DNA of 64,000 bases from Apteryx mantelli (taxonomy: Eukaryota > Chordata > Aves > Apterygiformes > Apterygidae), in assembly GCF_036417845.1 (NCBI RefSeq), contig NC_089980.1:134318516-134382515 (forward strand), given 5' to 3'. Positions 45,200 through 58,849 of the stretch are shown one piece after another; the first letter of the stretch is position 1; each line of letters opens with the position of its first letter. The translations under genes were made by a program, and so were the position numbers. The notes under the pieces were generated by a model. That model was given only the letters and a program-made list of their open reading frames with translations, was not told the origin of the DNA and did no database searches.

Positions 45200-48100
45200 G
45201 CAGAGGAATGACACCAACACGTTAATAAGAGGGCTGCCCCCCCCCACAACCACTGTGGGCTAAGGGGTGAAATACAGAAATGTTGTCTCAGATCAACCGC
45301 TGTCTATGCAACATCATGTCTATTGTCTTAAGAGTTCCCTGAAGCATACCTAGGAGCATGGCACAGGAAGAAACTTCTGTGAAGAAAGACACACTTTTAA
45401 ATCCCCTTTTAATTATTGTATTAATTCATAAGGTGCTTATTCTAGATTTTCTGATATTTTCACTCCCTGGAAAACCCCACAGGAAGAATGACTACATTGC
45501 AATAATTCAGCTAGCCATATGGAAGTTAAAGTTATTCATTCATAAAGAAAAATAAAACAAATTTTGTTATATTTTTACAAAAGAGTGCAACATGTGTTGT
45601 CAAGCTTTTCCAAAAAACCCCCAAACCATAGAATTATATTTAACTGAAGCTCTTATTAGTCTTGTTACCCAGACTCTAATGTCTAAGCTCTGCACTATTC
45701 AGGACAGCTGTGGTATATTACAGATGTGGTAGTACAGATTCTCACGTACAGTTTCTTAACCATTTTTGCTCATGTGCCCTCCTGCCAAGCACTACAGGAC
45801 TGCAGGAACATCCAGCCCCAAACTCTAACATTAGTACAAGCAATGCTTAGTGAGGTTTTCACTGATAAGTAAGTTCCTTTCACAATTAGCTTAAAATCCA
45901 TTTTTTTCCTATTCTTGCTTAGAGGCTGCTGTTTTTCCTTCACCTCAAGAGCTACATGATTTCCAGGACAAATTTCTGGGGTTTTGTGCTTCCTTCCTCT
46001 CAGCTCTCTTTCTGCAGCCAACAAAAACTCTTTTCCCGTTCCAATATCCCAAGTGTCTAGAACTGTCTGAACTAACTCTTGGTAGATTGGAGTTGCTACA
46101 CAGTTAAGGTCATATTAGTGTAATGCAGATATATATTTTTAAATGGACAGACTTTTTAGGAGAGGCTGAATAATGAGAAGATTTTGGTCATTACCAGGTA
46201 AGAGGATGCTCTAGGCTGGAACCGTCGTGTAGATCAGTCTCAGCCACCCAGATGCATTGAGATGAAGGAGCAGAGCTCAGCTTTATGCTGCTTCTGGAGG
46301 GTGGTGAAGAATGCTTATTCTTCACGATCTTCAAGGGCCAATCAGAAAGTCCCTGCAGCTTTGGTGGTAACTGGAGAGATCCAATGAATTATCTCCATTA
46401 TTGTCTCCCAATGAGGAATCAAGATACCACTTTCAAAATATTGCAGCAGTGTCTCAGGAAGTGTGCTGAGCTGCACGCAAACCACCTTGGGCCACCTCTG
46501 CTTGTGCAACGTTAGGACACAGCAATTTGCTCAAAGCTTCTGTGGCATATATTGTGTGCCTGCTGGTTGAAGCTTGGTGGCAATTACTCTCCAGAGAAAT
46601 AAAAATACCTATATAGGCAGCAGTGCTCCTGGATGGTCATTCTATACACCTCATTTGGAAGCACATAGAGTAGTTTCATGTGGGATGTGGTCCCTCAGGG
46701 AAAATGGCAGATAGGGAGTAGGGCCTGGTGGGATTTACCTGGCAGATGTCTACTCAGGTGTTCACTCCTTTTTCCTACCACAGATCAGATATCATTCAAA
46801 GTCATTCCCCTTGTTCACAACTTCTGGTGCTTGTGGAATGGAAGAAAACCATAAATCTGAAACTATTTTGAAGCTGCTCCATTTAGGTAGGCTTTGTGGT
46901 TAGCATAAGCAACACCAGTTATTCTTACTCAATTTAACCGCTCAGTGAGCACAGAAGAAGTATTTGCTAGTTGGTGGTCACATCTCCACTAGGGAGCTAA
47001 CCAGCACCAGGCGTGTTCCCTGACCCCAAGCCTAAAAGGCACAGTTTGACCATGTCCATACTGTTAAACTCAACCTCCCAAACAGAGTGGCTGCATCTAA
47101 ACTGCCTGATGGGAATAGTTCCTGGCCCATGCCAGCTTTTATTCTGTATCTGGAAACTGTAGGAAAGTGCAAGAGCCAAACCTGTGCCAGGTGCAGCTCT
47201 GAGAATGTCACAGTAGAAATGATTGTTCTCCAGTGCCCAGGTCCTGGTCATGTTTGATTTACCAGTATAGCTGTAGGTGAAGGGTTTTAAGGGCCTATGG
47301 CTAATTTATGGCCAGCTGTCTGGCCTAACCTTGCCTTTGCTCTTGTAACTGAAAATAAAAAATAAAGAAAAGTGGATTTCAATATAACATCATTTAGTCA
47401 TTCGAGAGACAATGCAATGACTTCTGGTTCTAGGTATTCATTTTGTCTTCTTCAGCAATGTGCCTCAGGTTTTGATGAGGATAGTCATGTATATCTGTGT
47501 GTTATCAATGACCTGGCCAGTTATTTAATTCACCAAATAAATGTCAGCAGGAATTTCCCCTTGAATACCTCCTACTCTCTATTGAGGAAGAACTATCTCT
47601 CTCTGTTTTCACTGCTTTTGTATTAATTCCTTACAAAGGTAGAAGATAGGTCACCACAGAAAGAAAAATCATCAGCTGAAATTAGGTTAAGAGGACCTGA
47701 AATGACACTAGATGCTTATGTTTAGACAACTGCATCTCACCGTGTCTTTCAGTCATTGAAGTCTGCAGGGAAATGCAGCCAATGGGGCAGAGCTGTCTGT
47801 TGAGGGTGAGCTGAGGCACCCCCAGGCTCTGTGGGTCGTCCTGACCACAGGTTCAGTGCAGGTGCCACCTAACAGATATCTAGTGCTGTCAAGGATGCCA
47901 CAAGGCACCCTCTGGCCTGTAACTACTGCTCCAGAAGAGCATGGGTCTTCCAAAACACGCTCTGTCAAACCTCCATACCCTATGCAGACATCACAGGAAC
48001 CCCAGGGCATCTCAAACAGCATTAGACGCCAGCATGTGAGGAACTGAATTGGCTCCTAGGTCTCTTCTGAGTATAATAGCAGCTTGGGCATCTATCAGAC

Positions 48101-50250
48101 AGCTAATTTTGGTAAGATGAATCCCTCAGTGTTTCAGGATAGAGAGGGATGTAGGAGTAGTGAGGACAGAAGGGATTAGAAGCACATGGTGTGATTGGGG
48201 GTAGCAGGAAGATGCACATGTCATATAAAGTAGGGCAGGTACACGAGGGAGTAGAGCAGGCAGTTGTGAGAAGCACAGCAAGGAGAGGTGGGAATGGCAC
48301 AGACGCACACTCTTTGGCTGCTCAGCCATGTGGTGTCTAGGACCAGCCCCTTTCACGTGATTTAGGATGGTCGGTCATACAGAATTCTCCATTGGATGAA
48401 TGAGGAAACCATTGTAATTCATGTAAAAGCAGTGTTTGAGCAGGGTAGTATTGCTGCACTCAGTCACCGAGGGATAAAAGACAGGGAAGGCAGCTTTCGG
48501 GTGCCACGTATGACCCTAAAGCATGTGTCAAACACAGGGGTGCAAATGCATCTTCCATGTTCTGCTTCTCTTTGCTGCCTGTAGGTAGCAGCAGCAGCTG
48601 GCTTGGAGACAGACATACAGCGTGTGTAATCCTCTGTTAGAGGATATCGCAAACCCATCTCTGCTGTTTTACAGCACAGCCTCCTGGGCCTCCGTGATAT
48701 TGCCACAGTCAAGGAGAAAACAATCTCTGCTTTGTTAAATCCGTGGCAAATTTTCCAGTGTGCCCCTCATGTGAAAAGGAGGGGAAAGCAAAACCTGATC
48801 TGCCTGAAGTTTCTGGTGGCCACTGGGATTAGACCCTGGTGGCCAGCAAGATTAGACCCTGGGACCTTTTAGGAATGGGCTATTGAGAGAGATGAAACTG
48901 CAAGATCAGCACTGTTTCCTTTTGATGTGTCTTTTAATGCCCAGCCAAGGCCATTCTGACCTTCATAACGCCAAAAGTTAGTGCAGTGACTTCAGCAGAA
49001 TTCTTCTTGATTTACACCTCTTGGTGTAACAAGGAGCAGAATATGGCCTTAAATTATAGGAGATGTTGGTCTGATTACATTTGCTCATCTAGCACAAATT
49101 GTATTGTTCCTGAAATCTCTCCAAATGCTGAGGTTTTTATAGACCTTGAGGCTAACAAAATGTGCATGGCTTAAGTTGTGGTTAAAGCTTTCTTTGCTGC
49201 CTACCCTGGGTTAGGTGCAGTTTTTGCACCTCCAAGAGCATGAAGCAGTCACTTAGGTTTTGTGAGTGATGAGTCCTTCTGCTAACACTCAGGTAACACT
49301 CTTGGCAAAGAGAGACTTATTGGAACAATAATTCTGCAACGCAAATCAAAGCCCAGGTTTTTGTAATTGCAGGGTGGACACCCCTTGGTGCACAAACCCC
49401 CAGAGAGACAGAGAAACTCCTCTTAGCCTGAGGGAGGCCTGCACAGCAGAAAGGGGATGAGAAGTAATATGTAGACAGTGTCCAGCTGACTCTTCCCACC
49501 CCTTGGACTTTCCAGGCACTGATCTCCCTCAGAGTCAGCTCTCCTCCAGGACACAGAGTCAGCATGCATTTAAGATTATATGAAAGCTGGGGAGTCTAAA
49601 TATCCAACGAGAGACTCCAGAGAGTAATTGAATTAATTAAATACTTAATTAATTTAGTGTTGGAAGGATTTCAGCCTCCCAAAGGGTCCAGGTGAGCCCA
49701 GGATACACAGCATTTCCTGGTGGCCTCCTCAGCACTTCAGAAGCCAAAGCCCCTGGAGGTTGACTCTGGTGGGCACCAAACTTTTAGATACTGAGGGAGA
49801 TGCAAGAAATCCCACTGGTGTGTTTCCCAGAGGTGTCTCCATGAGAAAGCTCTCTGCAGCTGAAGTCCCAGCTGTCACTCTTGCATGGGCATTGCCTTCA
49901 AGCAGTCTGTGCCACAAGACCAACAGTTCTTCCAAGGGCTGCTCATTTGGGTTCACAGCTGATAACGAAAGAGAAAAAAAGGTTTACAGATTTATTGCTT
50001 GCAATTAAACACAACAATTAGCAGCATATTGCCCCTGGCCTGGCTCAAGACACTACTTACCATCCCTCTGACTACCTCTGGATGCTGTTTTCCCTTCTTC
50101 TTCCCAACTCCTTTCCAGCCCAGCTCTGGAGATGCCTTCTCTTCATATCTACACCCAAACTCTTTTTTCTATCTGGCTCCAGACCTAAAACTAGAGCACA
50201 GTGCATGCTCTGATCCAAACAGATGGGACAAAAAAAAAGTGTTATTGAGA
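45200..50250. other. Long intergenic stretch, no gene seen
   Basis: No splice-bounded coding exon, RNA gene or recent mobile element recognised on either strand. Short open frames here show no family resemblance. The AvBD4 5' UTR exon and promoter must lie in the first part, but I cannot place them. Confidence 0.5.
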
Positions 50251-50430
50251 ACATGAGAAATGCTGCGCTGGGTCAGACCAGTGGCTCATCCAGCCCAGGA
50301 TGCTTTCTCTGACAGCACCAATGTAAGATGCTGTTTAGGGAGAGCATGTGAGCCTGGGCATATTCTGTGGATCAGTCCTCTCATTTTGCCCTAGCATCCA
50401 CGATTGCAAGATTAGGGATGTTAGAAGGGA
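50250..50430 (+). repeat. Old dispersed repeat, copy 2
   Basis: 'gctgggtcagaccagtggct' followed by 'catccagcccaggatgctttc' at about 50,265-50,310 is the clearest copy of the repeat also seen at 44.24 and 58.06 kb. Confidence 0.55.
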
Positions 50431-50769
50431 CACCATTGCCTTTCTTATCAATACCCTTTAAAGGACCTGCTGTCCATGAACTTGTCTAACCCTTTATGGG
50501 CCAGCTGGTGTTGTCTACACCCACAGCCTCCTGTACCAGCAATGTCCAGAAGATCACTACCCATGCTTAGCAATCTTGTTTTTTATTATAGCCTTTACTA
50601 TCTGACCAAAGAATTTTCTGAGCATCTCTGCTGCAGCCACACCACCCCTACGTGCCCTCCTACATCTTTGTTGTCAGGGATTCCCCTAGTGGCTTCTTGT
50701 TTTCCATGCATTCAAAGAACTTTCTAATATCAGTTCAGGTGTCCTTTGCAAAGGGATCTTCAAATTTTC

Positions 50770-51310
50770 TTTCAGCCTTCTTTGTCTCTGACTTGCCACA
50801 TTTTATGGGAGTTGCTGTTCTCCTCTGTTGACCACTTGTTCTCTGCTGTGTTCTTCCCTGTGAAAGCCTCCCTTGACTTGCGCTTCATGCCCTGCTGAGA
50901 TTTTCTTAGAACTCTTTGTTTTCTTTTTGAAAAATATTTTACTGAGGTCTCTAACACAGCATTTTTAACAGCCTCCAGGCTGCCTGCATACTTCTTGCTC
51001 CTTTGGACTGCTCCTTTTACTGCTATCTTTTTACTCATTTTTGCTTTTTTGAGATAGAATATTCATATGTCAGGTGTATTTGGTCTTCTGCCTCCCACAT
51101 CAGGGTTAAACCTAATTGTACTGTGGTCACTATAACAGAGCAGCAATCCCACAGATAATTTTTGAATTAGGTCCTCTGCACTACTCAGGACCAAATCCAG
51201 AGTGGCAACTTTTCTTGTGGGCACCAGGACTAGTTGTTCCAAGAAGCAGCCTTTTATTGCCTCAAAAGTTTGGTTTCTGCATCTCCTTATGTCACCCGCA
51301 GTCACCCCTC
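50770..51310 (-). mobile_element. Degenerate CR1 ORF2 fragment
   Basis: On the minus strand 51305-51063 encodes PTRKVATLDLVLSSAEDL and CYSDHSTIRF, which fit the CR1 ORF2 segment between endonuclease and reverse transcriptase. A lysine-rich frame continues to 50,772. No CR1 3' end is present. Confidence 0.5.
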
Positions 51311-53131
51311 ACAACTGCTTTGCTGTATCATCTTGAGTAGGGAATTGACCTGCAAAAGATGTGGCCCATTATCTCTGGCCATCAGTGAGGCACTATTGCT
51401 TAAGCCCTTCTCCAGGGTGTCGGCAAACGTTTGCAGCTAGGGTGTGTAGCAAACCAGTGATTGCATGGGTGCCCAGAGGTGAGTCAACATGTTAGGACCA
51501 GCTGAGTCCATGTGATACCTCATCTGCAGGCAAACCAAGATTTTGTGTGCCTTTTCCAACTCCTTTCCTGTCCATAGAAGCAGTGTTAATCGGGGCATGT
51601 GGTTGTGATGCTCCCCAAGTGTCCTGTTCACGGGCTGAGTAAGGCATGGGCCCTCCAGCTCCCCAGTCATGCTGATCTTCTCTGAGCCTCAGATTGTGGA
51701 CGACTTTAAAATGATGAGGGCACTTCCAGGTCAGTATCACCTTGACTCTTGCACTATCCACCTTCCAGAGGGAGTGACTCTTCCTCAGTTCTGTGAAGAA
51801 GAGATTTTTCCATGCCTGTCCCATGATAGCCATATGGCTACTCAGATTTCTGGGATATATCACCGGTGGCCAGTTATCTTGCTCTACACAAAAGGATCTG
51901 TTGTCCCCATTGTTGGTCAGAGTTAAGACAGATTTTGCATGCTATTTTCTTAATGATGTCTGCACTTATTTTGGAAGGAGCTAAACAATTTAGGACACAG
52001 GGGTATAATTTTTGAGTTTTGTTCCTCCTCTTGGCTGTGGATGGCCATGAGGCAACGGCCTTGCTGACTCTTCCCCTTTCTATGCCCTAATTTCTGTGCA
52101 GTGGGAGTAGCAACTCTTGCATTCTTTGTTAAGCAGTCAATGTACTAATTGCAACAATTATACAACCATTAAGGAGTACCACTTATCACTGTTACTGAAT
52201 GCTAGCCCTGTGCCAGAATCACTGTAAGTGTTTGGCATACCACCAAGTATCTGCGTTTTTTTTTTTTATTATTGTCCCTTAATCCTGAAATCAAGGGATT
52301 AAAATTAATCCAGGGTGGAAGAGTGTGGCTTAATCAGTGGGTGCCTTCTGTTTGCTTAAACGCCTCCTATGGGTGATGCAAGCCTCAGTTCACAAGTACA
52401 AAGGACTTTCAAATTCCCAGATGGAAAGAGTGATTAAGGTTCAAGCATCCCCTTTGGCCTTGGAGAGTCTGGCGATTATCAATAATTGCTTCTTTGGTGG
52501 TGGCAACATGCTATAACGTCAACTGCAGTGCATTTGCAGGGCTGATTATGCACGGAGAAGTTGCTGCACTGAAAGCAGCGCAGATGTCTGATCAGATGTT
52601 GAGCCATCTTCCCAGGCTGAATGAATCTGAACTCTCTGACTGTGAAGTTGAGCAAATCTCTGCTTGACTTGGGCCTGGCTAGGGGATGACCTAGAAAACC
52701 CACTCAGGGTTTTCTAGGTGCTAACCCATGAGCTGTGGCTAGATGGAAGGTGTATAGAAGAACTGGTCCTGCTAGATCTCAGAAAAGGAAAGGATCAAAA
52801 TACTCCTGTTTGGTGTGGTAGGAAGGGTGTTAGCTAACTCCTGCAAAATCACTTCTTCAATTAAGGTCAAAAGGTACCTGTGTAGTTCAGTTAAAGGAAG
52901 GTAGTCATCAGATGGTGGTGAACCACCAGACAGTGGTGAACCTCTGTCCTGATCATCTGTCCCAAAACAAAAAATTTTCTCATACATATTCACTTCCCAC
53001 CAGTTCTCCAGAAAGCCTGGGAAATCTCTCCTCACCCCCTCAAAACAGACAGGCCAGTCTTCTGAGAGTAGGAGATAGAATCTACTAAAATAAAATATCA
53101 CAAATACCAACAAATTGTTTAAAGAGCTTTG
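51311..53131. other. No feature recognised
   Basis: No gene or clear repeat seen. A T-rich tract lies at about 52,257-52,268. Confidence 0.45.
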
Positions 53132-53137
53132 TTTATT
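53132..53137 (-). terminator. Possible polyadenylation signal of AvBD14
   Basis: AATAAA on the minus strand, 1.4 kb beyond the AvBD14 stop codon, with no closer consensus signal noticed. The distance is long for this family, so the assignment is weak. Confidence 0.3.
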
Positions 53138-54551
53138 GCTTGTGTTTTACTAAATATTTACACAATACAACAATAGTTTGCAAACCACAGTATCTTTGGA
53201 CACAGCATATACATGTTAAAGGAGAGAAAAAGAGCACAAACCAGTTCTATATTGGAATGCTGAGATATTTTGCAGAGTATGCAAGAGAACAGCAGAACAT
53301 CCTTGAAGATTTAAATTTCCGATTTTTGCTCTGTCACGATAAAGGCGAAATAAGAGCAGGTGGACAGACCCTCAGAAGAACAGGGACAGGGATGAGGTCA
53401 GCCAGCTGTCCTCCGGGAAGCGGGACAGATGGCCAAGCTAGGCCACTGTCTTCTGAGGGTGCAGGATGGGGAAGGTGGAAGATAACAGACCTTCTCTTGA
53501 TATGCTGAGAAGTGGAGATGGGGGAATACATAGACTAATGGAAAAGAAAAGGGATCCTACAATGAAGACAGGAAAACATTTCACATTTACCCGTCTGTTC
53601 AGGAAAGACAGGTGTGCTGCATGGAGGAGGGCAAGTAATGGACATTAATCAAGACATTCCCAAATATCTTCTCCATTCCCTGGGGCAACTCACTGCCACA
53701 GAAGGGAGGAAGGTCTGGCCAGAGGAGCTGGGACCTCACCATCTGTCTGGAAGGCAAGTGAGAACTGCAGGTGTGGACGTGGTGGGAGAGACCCCGGGGG
53801 GGAAAGCAGCGAGACGCTGCCCCTCGCCCCTTCAACGGTGGCACTGGCAGGTGGAAAGCGCAATGCCGAAGTCCCAGAGCTGGAGAAGGGTCCCAAGGGG
53901 CTGTGAGTTTCATCTCTGTGCTATCAGCTCTCAGCCTTGGCTGGCACCAACCCTTCGATGGGCTTGAAAGAGGTGAAGGAACGGGACCATAACAGGGAAC
54001 CCTCCCCAGCTGAGAAGAGGTTAGAAACCAGCCTTGGGCTCTCCCCTTAGGCTGACAGCTGCGGCCATCAGGGTCTCATGTGTGACTACTGTAGATTCTC
54101 CATCACATGTCTGGGAACACTGCAGCCACCAGGGACTCATCCCATGGCTACAGCCACGGTTAATTTAATAGCTAGGGCATTCTCCAGGATGAGGAAGGTC
54201 TGTTTTGGCACCGCATGGGACATGTCACGCTCTCTCTCTGATGCAAGGAGGAAAACTGCCTAATTCCCACCACAAACCACCCCTTGGGAAGGGAAGAGAG
54301 AGAATTTTCCCAGGTTTCAGACTGACAGATCAACATGGATTTGGCAACAGCAGAGGGACAGGGCCCAGCAGATGTGGAGGTGACACGCGGTGACTTCCCA
54401 GACGTGGACACATGGATGAAGAGAGCACACACAGCCATGTGCAGAAGTGACCTCCACCAGCTCCGGAGAGAGACAGCGCTGTGCCCATGTTAGGAGGGAC
54501 CATGTTGCGCTACTATTGTCACAGCCACCGGCCCGCAGGGACCACGGAGGC

Positions 54552-55120
54552 TCACCAGAGGGGTCTGCAGCACTTCGCTAGTCCACCGTAGCAGGTGCCG
54601 TTGGGTCTCTTAAAGAAGGGACATATCAAGAATGAACATTTGCCCCCGATCTTCCGACACATAACAGTGTCTGACACTGTCAGGGAGAAAAACAGCTTGT
54701 AAGCATCTTTCTTTGGACTTTCACGTGTGAAGAAGCCCTGGCCCCAGTTAGCGATAGCGGATCGGCCCAGGCTTGCCTAATGAGCGGCATCACAGGCAGA
54801 TCGCTAACCTGTGGTCGAGTTTTGCTGCAGCATTTGGAAGTGCTCGCGAGTTGCCAGCTGCGATGGTCTCTCCCCTTAGCACCCATGCACCGAAATGGCT
54901 CACGGGGCTTTGCCTACTTAATGCTAGATGGGCAGGCTGAACGCCAAGCTCTGTACAGACTGAGTTTGCTATCCATTTATAGTATCATTCCTTTTTTTCC
55001 CAAATAGCAAAAATGCCTGTAGATGCCCTGATTGTTTTTACACTTACCTGCAGTGGCTTGAGACACTGGAGAAGACGAGGAGACAAGGAGAAGAGCAAGC
55101 AGCAGGAAGAGTGTCTTCAT
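54552..55120 (-). CDS. AvBD14: Avian beta-defensin 14
   Basis: Coding parts: signal exon 55120-55048 (MKTLFLLLALLLVSSSS..., 24 codons plus one base) and six-cysteine exon 54676-54552 (TGA), 65 residues in all. The mature region SDTVMCRKIGGKCSFLICP, a CPFFKRPNGTCYGGLAKCC stretch and the ending RPLW match chicken AvBD14. Spacing is C-x6-C-x4-C-x9-C-x6-CC. The stop lies in the six-cysteine exon, so there is no separate terminal coding exon as in the array genes. A TATA box only 80 bp upstream of the ATG suggests that the first exon carries both leader and signal peptide, unlike the array genes. Confidence 0.9.
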
Positions 55121-55197
55121 GGCTTTGGCTGACAGTGCAGAGTGTCACCCAAAAGCTACTGCAACAAGAGACTCTATGAGAAGAAGGAATGAGCCGG

Positions 55198-55205
55198 TAT
55201 TTATA
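55198..55205 (-). promoter_or_regulatory. TATA box of AvBD14
   Basis: TATAAATA on the minus strand, about 80 bp upstream of the ATG; transcription would start near 55,170. An alternative reading has an acceptor at 55159 (ttgcag) and a more distant promoter. Confidence 0.5.
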
Positions 55206-55209
55206 AGGC

Positions 55210-58200
55210 CTTGATGAATGCGATCTGCAGGGATTTAGCAATCCTATTTGGATCTAAACAACATATTTAAAGGGCATGTACTATAACCTCTAATTAAAAA
55301 GCATTCTTGTTTGGATAGATACCATGTCATGCCCCAGCCCTGATTATCCTTTTAACACATACACCTACTAATTCTCTTGGCCTTATTCCAAGCACCGTAT
55401 CATCAACGAATCGCATGGACGGGCAGACATTTCAGCAATCAGCTGCCCACTGTAGTCTATTTAACTAGACCTACGGCCGCATGCCCAGGGCCCAGTTCAC
55501 TTCAAGAATTTACACACTTAACTCCTGATAAGACACATCCTTGCCTCCAGAAGTTCATTTTCTAAATAGAAGGGAATGCTTATTCCCTTTCAAGATGCAG
55601 AAAGGATTGCCCAAAGCCACATATGGAGTCGGTGACAGACTGAATCCAGAATCAGGCCCACCAAGACCTTCTCTGTCTCTGTGTGCAGCTCTAGCAGGGC
55701 AGCTAACAGGACTCTGCAACCTCTTCCTGTCCTCCCATTTCAAAAGAGGTTTAAAACTTGAGAATCTGCAGCAAAGAGTCACAGAAAAATCATGCCAAGG
55801 CTGGAGAAAGAAGCTTTGCAAAGAGGAGCTGGAGGACCTCCGTTTGTGTTTGAAGAAAATATGAAGAGGTGACTTTGCCATGCTGTATATGTAGCTGCAT
55901 TTGAGTCCTGAGCAGCTTTTTAGTGGGTTCCAAGTCTCTGAAATCCAGTGGAGGAAAGCATGGCCAAATCAGTGCCTGGAAGGCAGCCAGAGCAATTTGA
56001 AGTAGGCGGTGAAACCAGGGAGGGTGCTCAGCTCTGGGAATAGTTTTCTGGAAGGCTTGCTTTAGCCAAGCAGAGATTATTAGACCCAGACTACCAAGTA
56101 ACAATCTCTGGCCTGCGTTGTGGATGATCTAATGGCCCTTTTCTTTCTGTGAAATCTCTCCTGCTTTGCAGGAGAAACCGCCTCCTCATGCTTTATCTTC
56201 CTCCCATGCACTTGCTCCTCTGTGTAGGAGAATGGAGGTGCCCACATTGGTTTTCTCCTTCTGTCATGGGCCTTGTTTCGGGAATGTCATGTCATGCATC
56301 CTGTGGTGTGGCGGTTGGGAAACCCTGGCTCGGAGTAAAGCTTTTGGGCAGAAGGAGGGCCAGATTTTGTCAGCAGTCACTCTGAGACTGAGAAAATGCC
56401 TGTAAGGGCTCCCTAGTGCGGTTTCTACCTAGGAAAGATGATGATGGGCAGTGGAGGGGTGAGACAACAAGACTCCCGTGCCTTGCATGGATGACACAAA
56501 GGGTCATGCTACCTTGCACCAGCGTGAATCATTGTAGCTTCCTCACTGCTGGATTTGCAAGCACACATGGTTGTTCAACAGCCCGTCCTCTGCGCTAGGA
56601 AGAGGCTTTGGTGCCCATCAGAGATTTGGCTGTGCTTTGCACCCAGAAGGTTTGGCTTTCCCAGAATGGGCAATTTGTCAGTCATAGCAGTTGTTACTGC
56701 TGCAATCAGTGGAGCACAAGGCTGAGAGGCAACCAGCAGTGCTTTTCTTGGCTCCTGAGCCCTCTTTACACCCCCAGCTTCATTAAAATACTTTGCTGGA
56801 GCTAGGCCCAACAGTTTAATATCCTTAATTAATGAACCACTTTGCTGAACACAGACATGGCAGTGGGACAAGAGGAAAAGCAGGCGCTGCATGGTGCATG
56901 ACTTTCCAGGCATTACCGACATCGGCTGGACTGCACAGTTGCCTCAGCAATCTTCTGATCTGCTTGCAAGCTGGACACACTTCAGTGCCGTCACCAGACC
57001 TGAACCCGGCAAAGCTGAGTCTTTTCACTGGCTTTCATGGGAGCTGGATGCAATCTAGCAATACAAAGGACGAGGGAGGCCGTGCTGTGTTTTCCAGGCC
57101 TCACCCCAGTTATTCTTCAGTTGGGTCACCGGGACAGCCCATGGCAGGACCTACAGTGTGTTAAGTGGAATTTATTCACCTTTTCCAGCTATGTCATTAA
57201 TTAACATTGCAATATTCGATTTCACCCTGATTGCTGATGGAAAGTACATGTGAGCAACTGCGCCGTACATGCCTGTTGGTCAGCCTTCCCTACCAGCCCA
57301 GTCGTTCAGCCCCCTGGCCACTTAAATCCAAACAGTAGAGATGAAGCTGCAAAAATACAAAGTTCTCACATACTTGGCAAAAATCAGTACTGGAGGCAGA
57401 GGAGAGACCCTGGTAACCCTCTCTCCAAGAGGGAAAATCAGACTAGCTCAGCTTGTGTGACCAAATCACTAGTTTGGTTCCCTTTTCAGCAGCATGTACG
57501 TGCCTCTGAGCAGAAACAGCATATTTGGTGCGTTGCTCACATGCTAATACTGAAGAGGAGAGTTGTGCAGGGCATGGAGGTGACAGGCATTATCGTAGTC
57601 AACAAACAACAAAACACACATTTAGTTTTCAGGGTTGCAAAGAAAAACTCTAAAATTCAAAAAAAAAAAACCCAACTGGAAATGCATAAAAAGCACTCTC
57701 ACACACACACACATACCATGATAACTCAGGTTATCTTGCAAGCCTTGGAAGCCTTGTATCTGATTTTGTAAAAGTTGGGCTTAGCAAAGCTGTGTGAGTA
57801 ACTGAATGTATGTCTGCTTGTCTCATTAAATACAGTTCTGTGCATTGTCTAAGGGCAGGATTGTACCTCCACGGGTGCTGTTCTACCTGTGCTGTAAGGT
57901 TCATTAGCGCCTTGGTTATTGCTGTTGGCTCTTGGCAATGGGACACTTCCTAGAAGATCCCACTGTAAGCCACTGCTAAGACCACCACCACACAAGGCAA
58001 GGGCTACCATTACTAGCAATTTTGGGGAAATGCCATTTCTTGGACAGAGAATAACCACCCTGATGAGACCAGTGGTCCTTCTAGCCAGGTCTGCTGTCTT
58101 CAGTAATAGGCAAGGGCCATACCCTATGAAAAGAGTAGGAGGAATAAGACAAATACAAAGCAAGCTTTCTTCAAATATTCCTTGCTTTTAGGGAAATTTC

Positions 58201-58690
58201 TCAAAATTTCTTTCTCACATTTTCTTAGAAGTGCATATATGAGTGCTGGTGAATTGGCATGCCTGCCAGTGGTGATCCTCCCACGAGAAATAAACCACAA
58301 GCCCAGAAATACAGCTGAGCTTTATTTAGAGTTTTATTTGCACTGATAAAACCTTAGCTGATTTTCGGGCTTAATTCAACAGCCCTTCCTGACCTCTCTT
58401 GCAGCGACTCGCTGAGGATTTATTTTCTAAAACGCATGTGCTTCTCATCGCAGGTTAAACTGGGATGCAGACTGCAGGGCTGGCGATTAAAAAGCAGGTA
58501 AGACGGGCCTGCAGCAAGTCTCCGTCCACACGAGGGCACCTGCGACCACAAACGGCGGAAACACATTTCACGGAGGCTTCATCTCTTCAGTGGGGAAGCC
58601 GATGCCTGAATTCACTTGCAGCTTCGCTTGAACATCACGTCCCAGCTGCCAGCTAGTGCTAATCCCTGCAGCAGCTGCTCCTTTGCCGCG
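55210..58690. other. Intergenic DNA, no gene seen
   Basis: No gene recognised. A diverged copy of the old dispersed repeat lies at about 58,050-58,110 ('gagaccagtggtccttctag'). A short A run (57,659-57,670) and a CA run (57,702-57,714) are present. Two minus-strand AATAAA signals at about 58,322 and 58,336 could end a minus-strand transcript, but I found no coding exon for it. Confidence 0.45.
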
Positions 58691-58849
58691 GGAGCTTCTG
58701 CAAGCGCACGGTAACCGGGAAGGTTTGGAGATGAGCTTCTGCAAAAGCATAACGTGGAAGGTTTGGGGGTGAGCTTCTGCAAGTGCATAACGTGGAAGGT
58801 TTGCGGGTGAACTTCTGCAAGTGCATAACGTGGAAGGTTTGGGGATGAG
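58691..58849 (+). repeat. Tandem repeat of about 38 bp, four units
   Basis: Four imperfect units of the form 'gcttctgcaagtgcataacg' plus 'tggaaggtttggggatga'. The first unit is the most diverged. The ERV LTR begins directly after the last unit. Confidence 0.85.

Noticed and set aside
48464-49565. Cysteine-containing minus-strand frames between AvBD4 and AvBD14 as extra defensins
   Set aside because: Cysteine spacing does not fit C-x6-C-x4-C-x9-C-x6-CC, and no signal exon with a donor is close.
53140-54000. Plus-strand open frames at 53.1-54.0 kb as genes
   Set aside because: No splice structure or family match was found. The region is more likely the 3' UTR of AvBD14 or intergenic.
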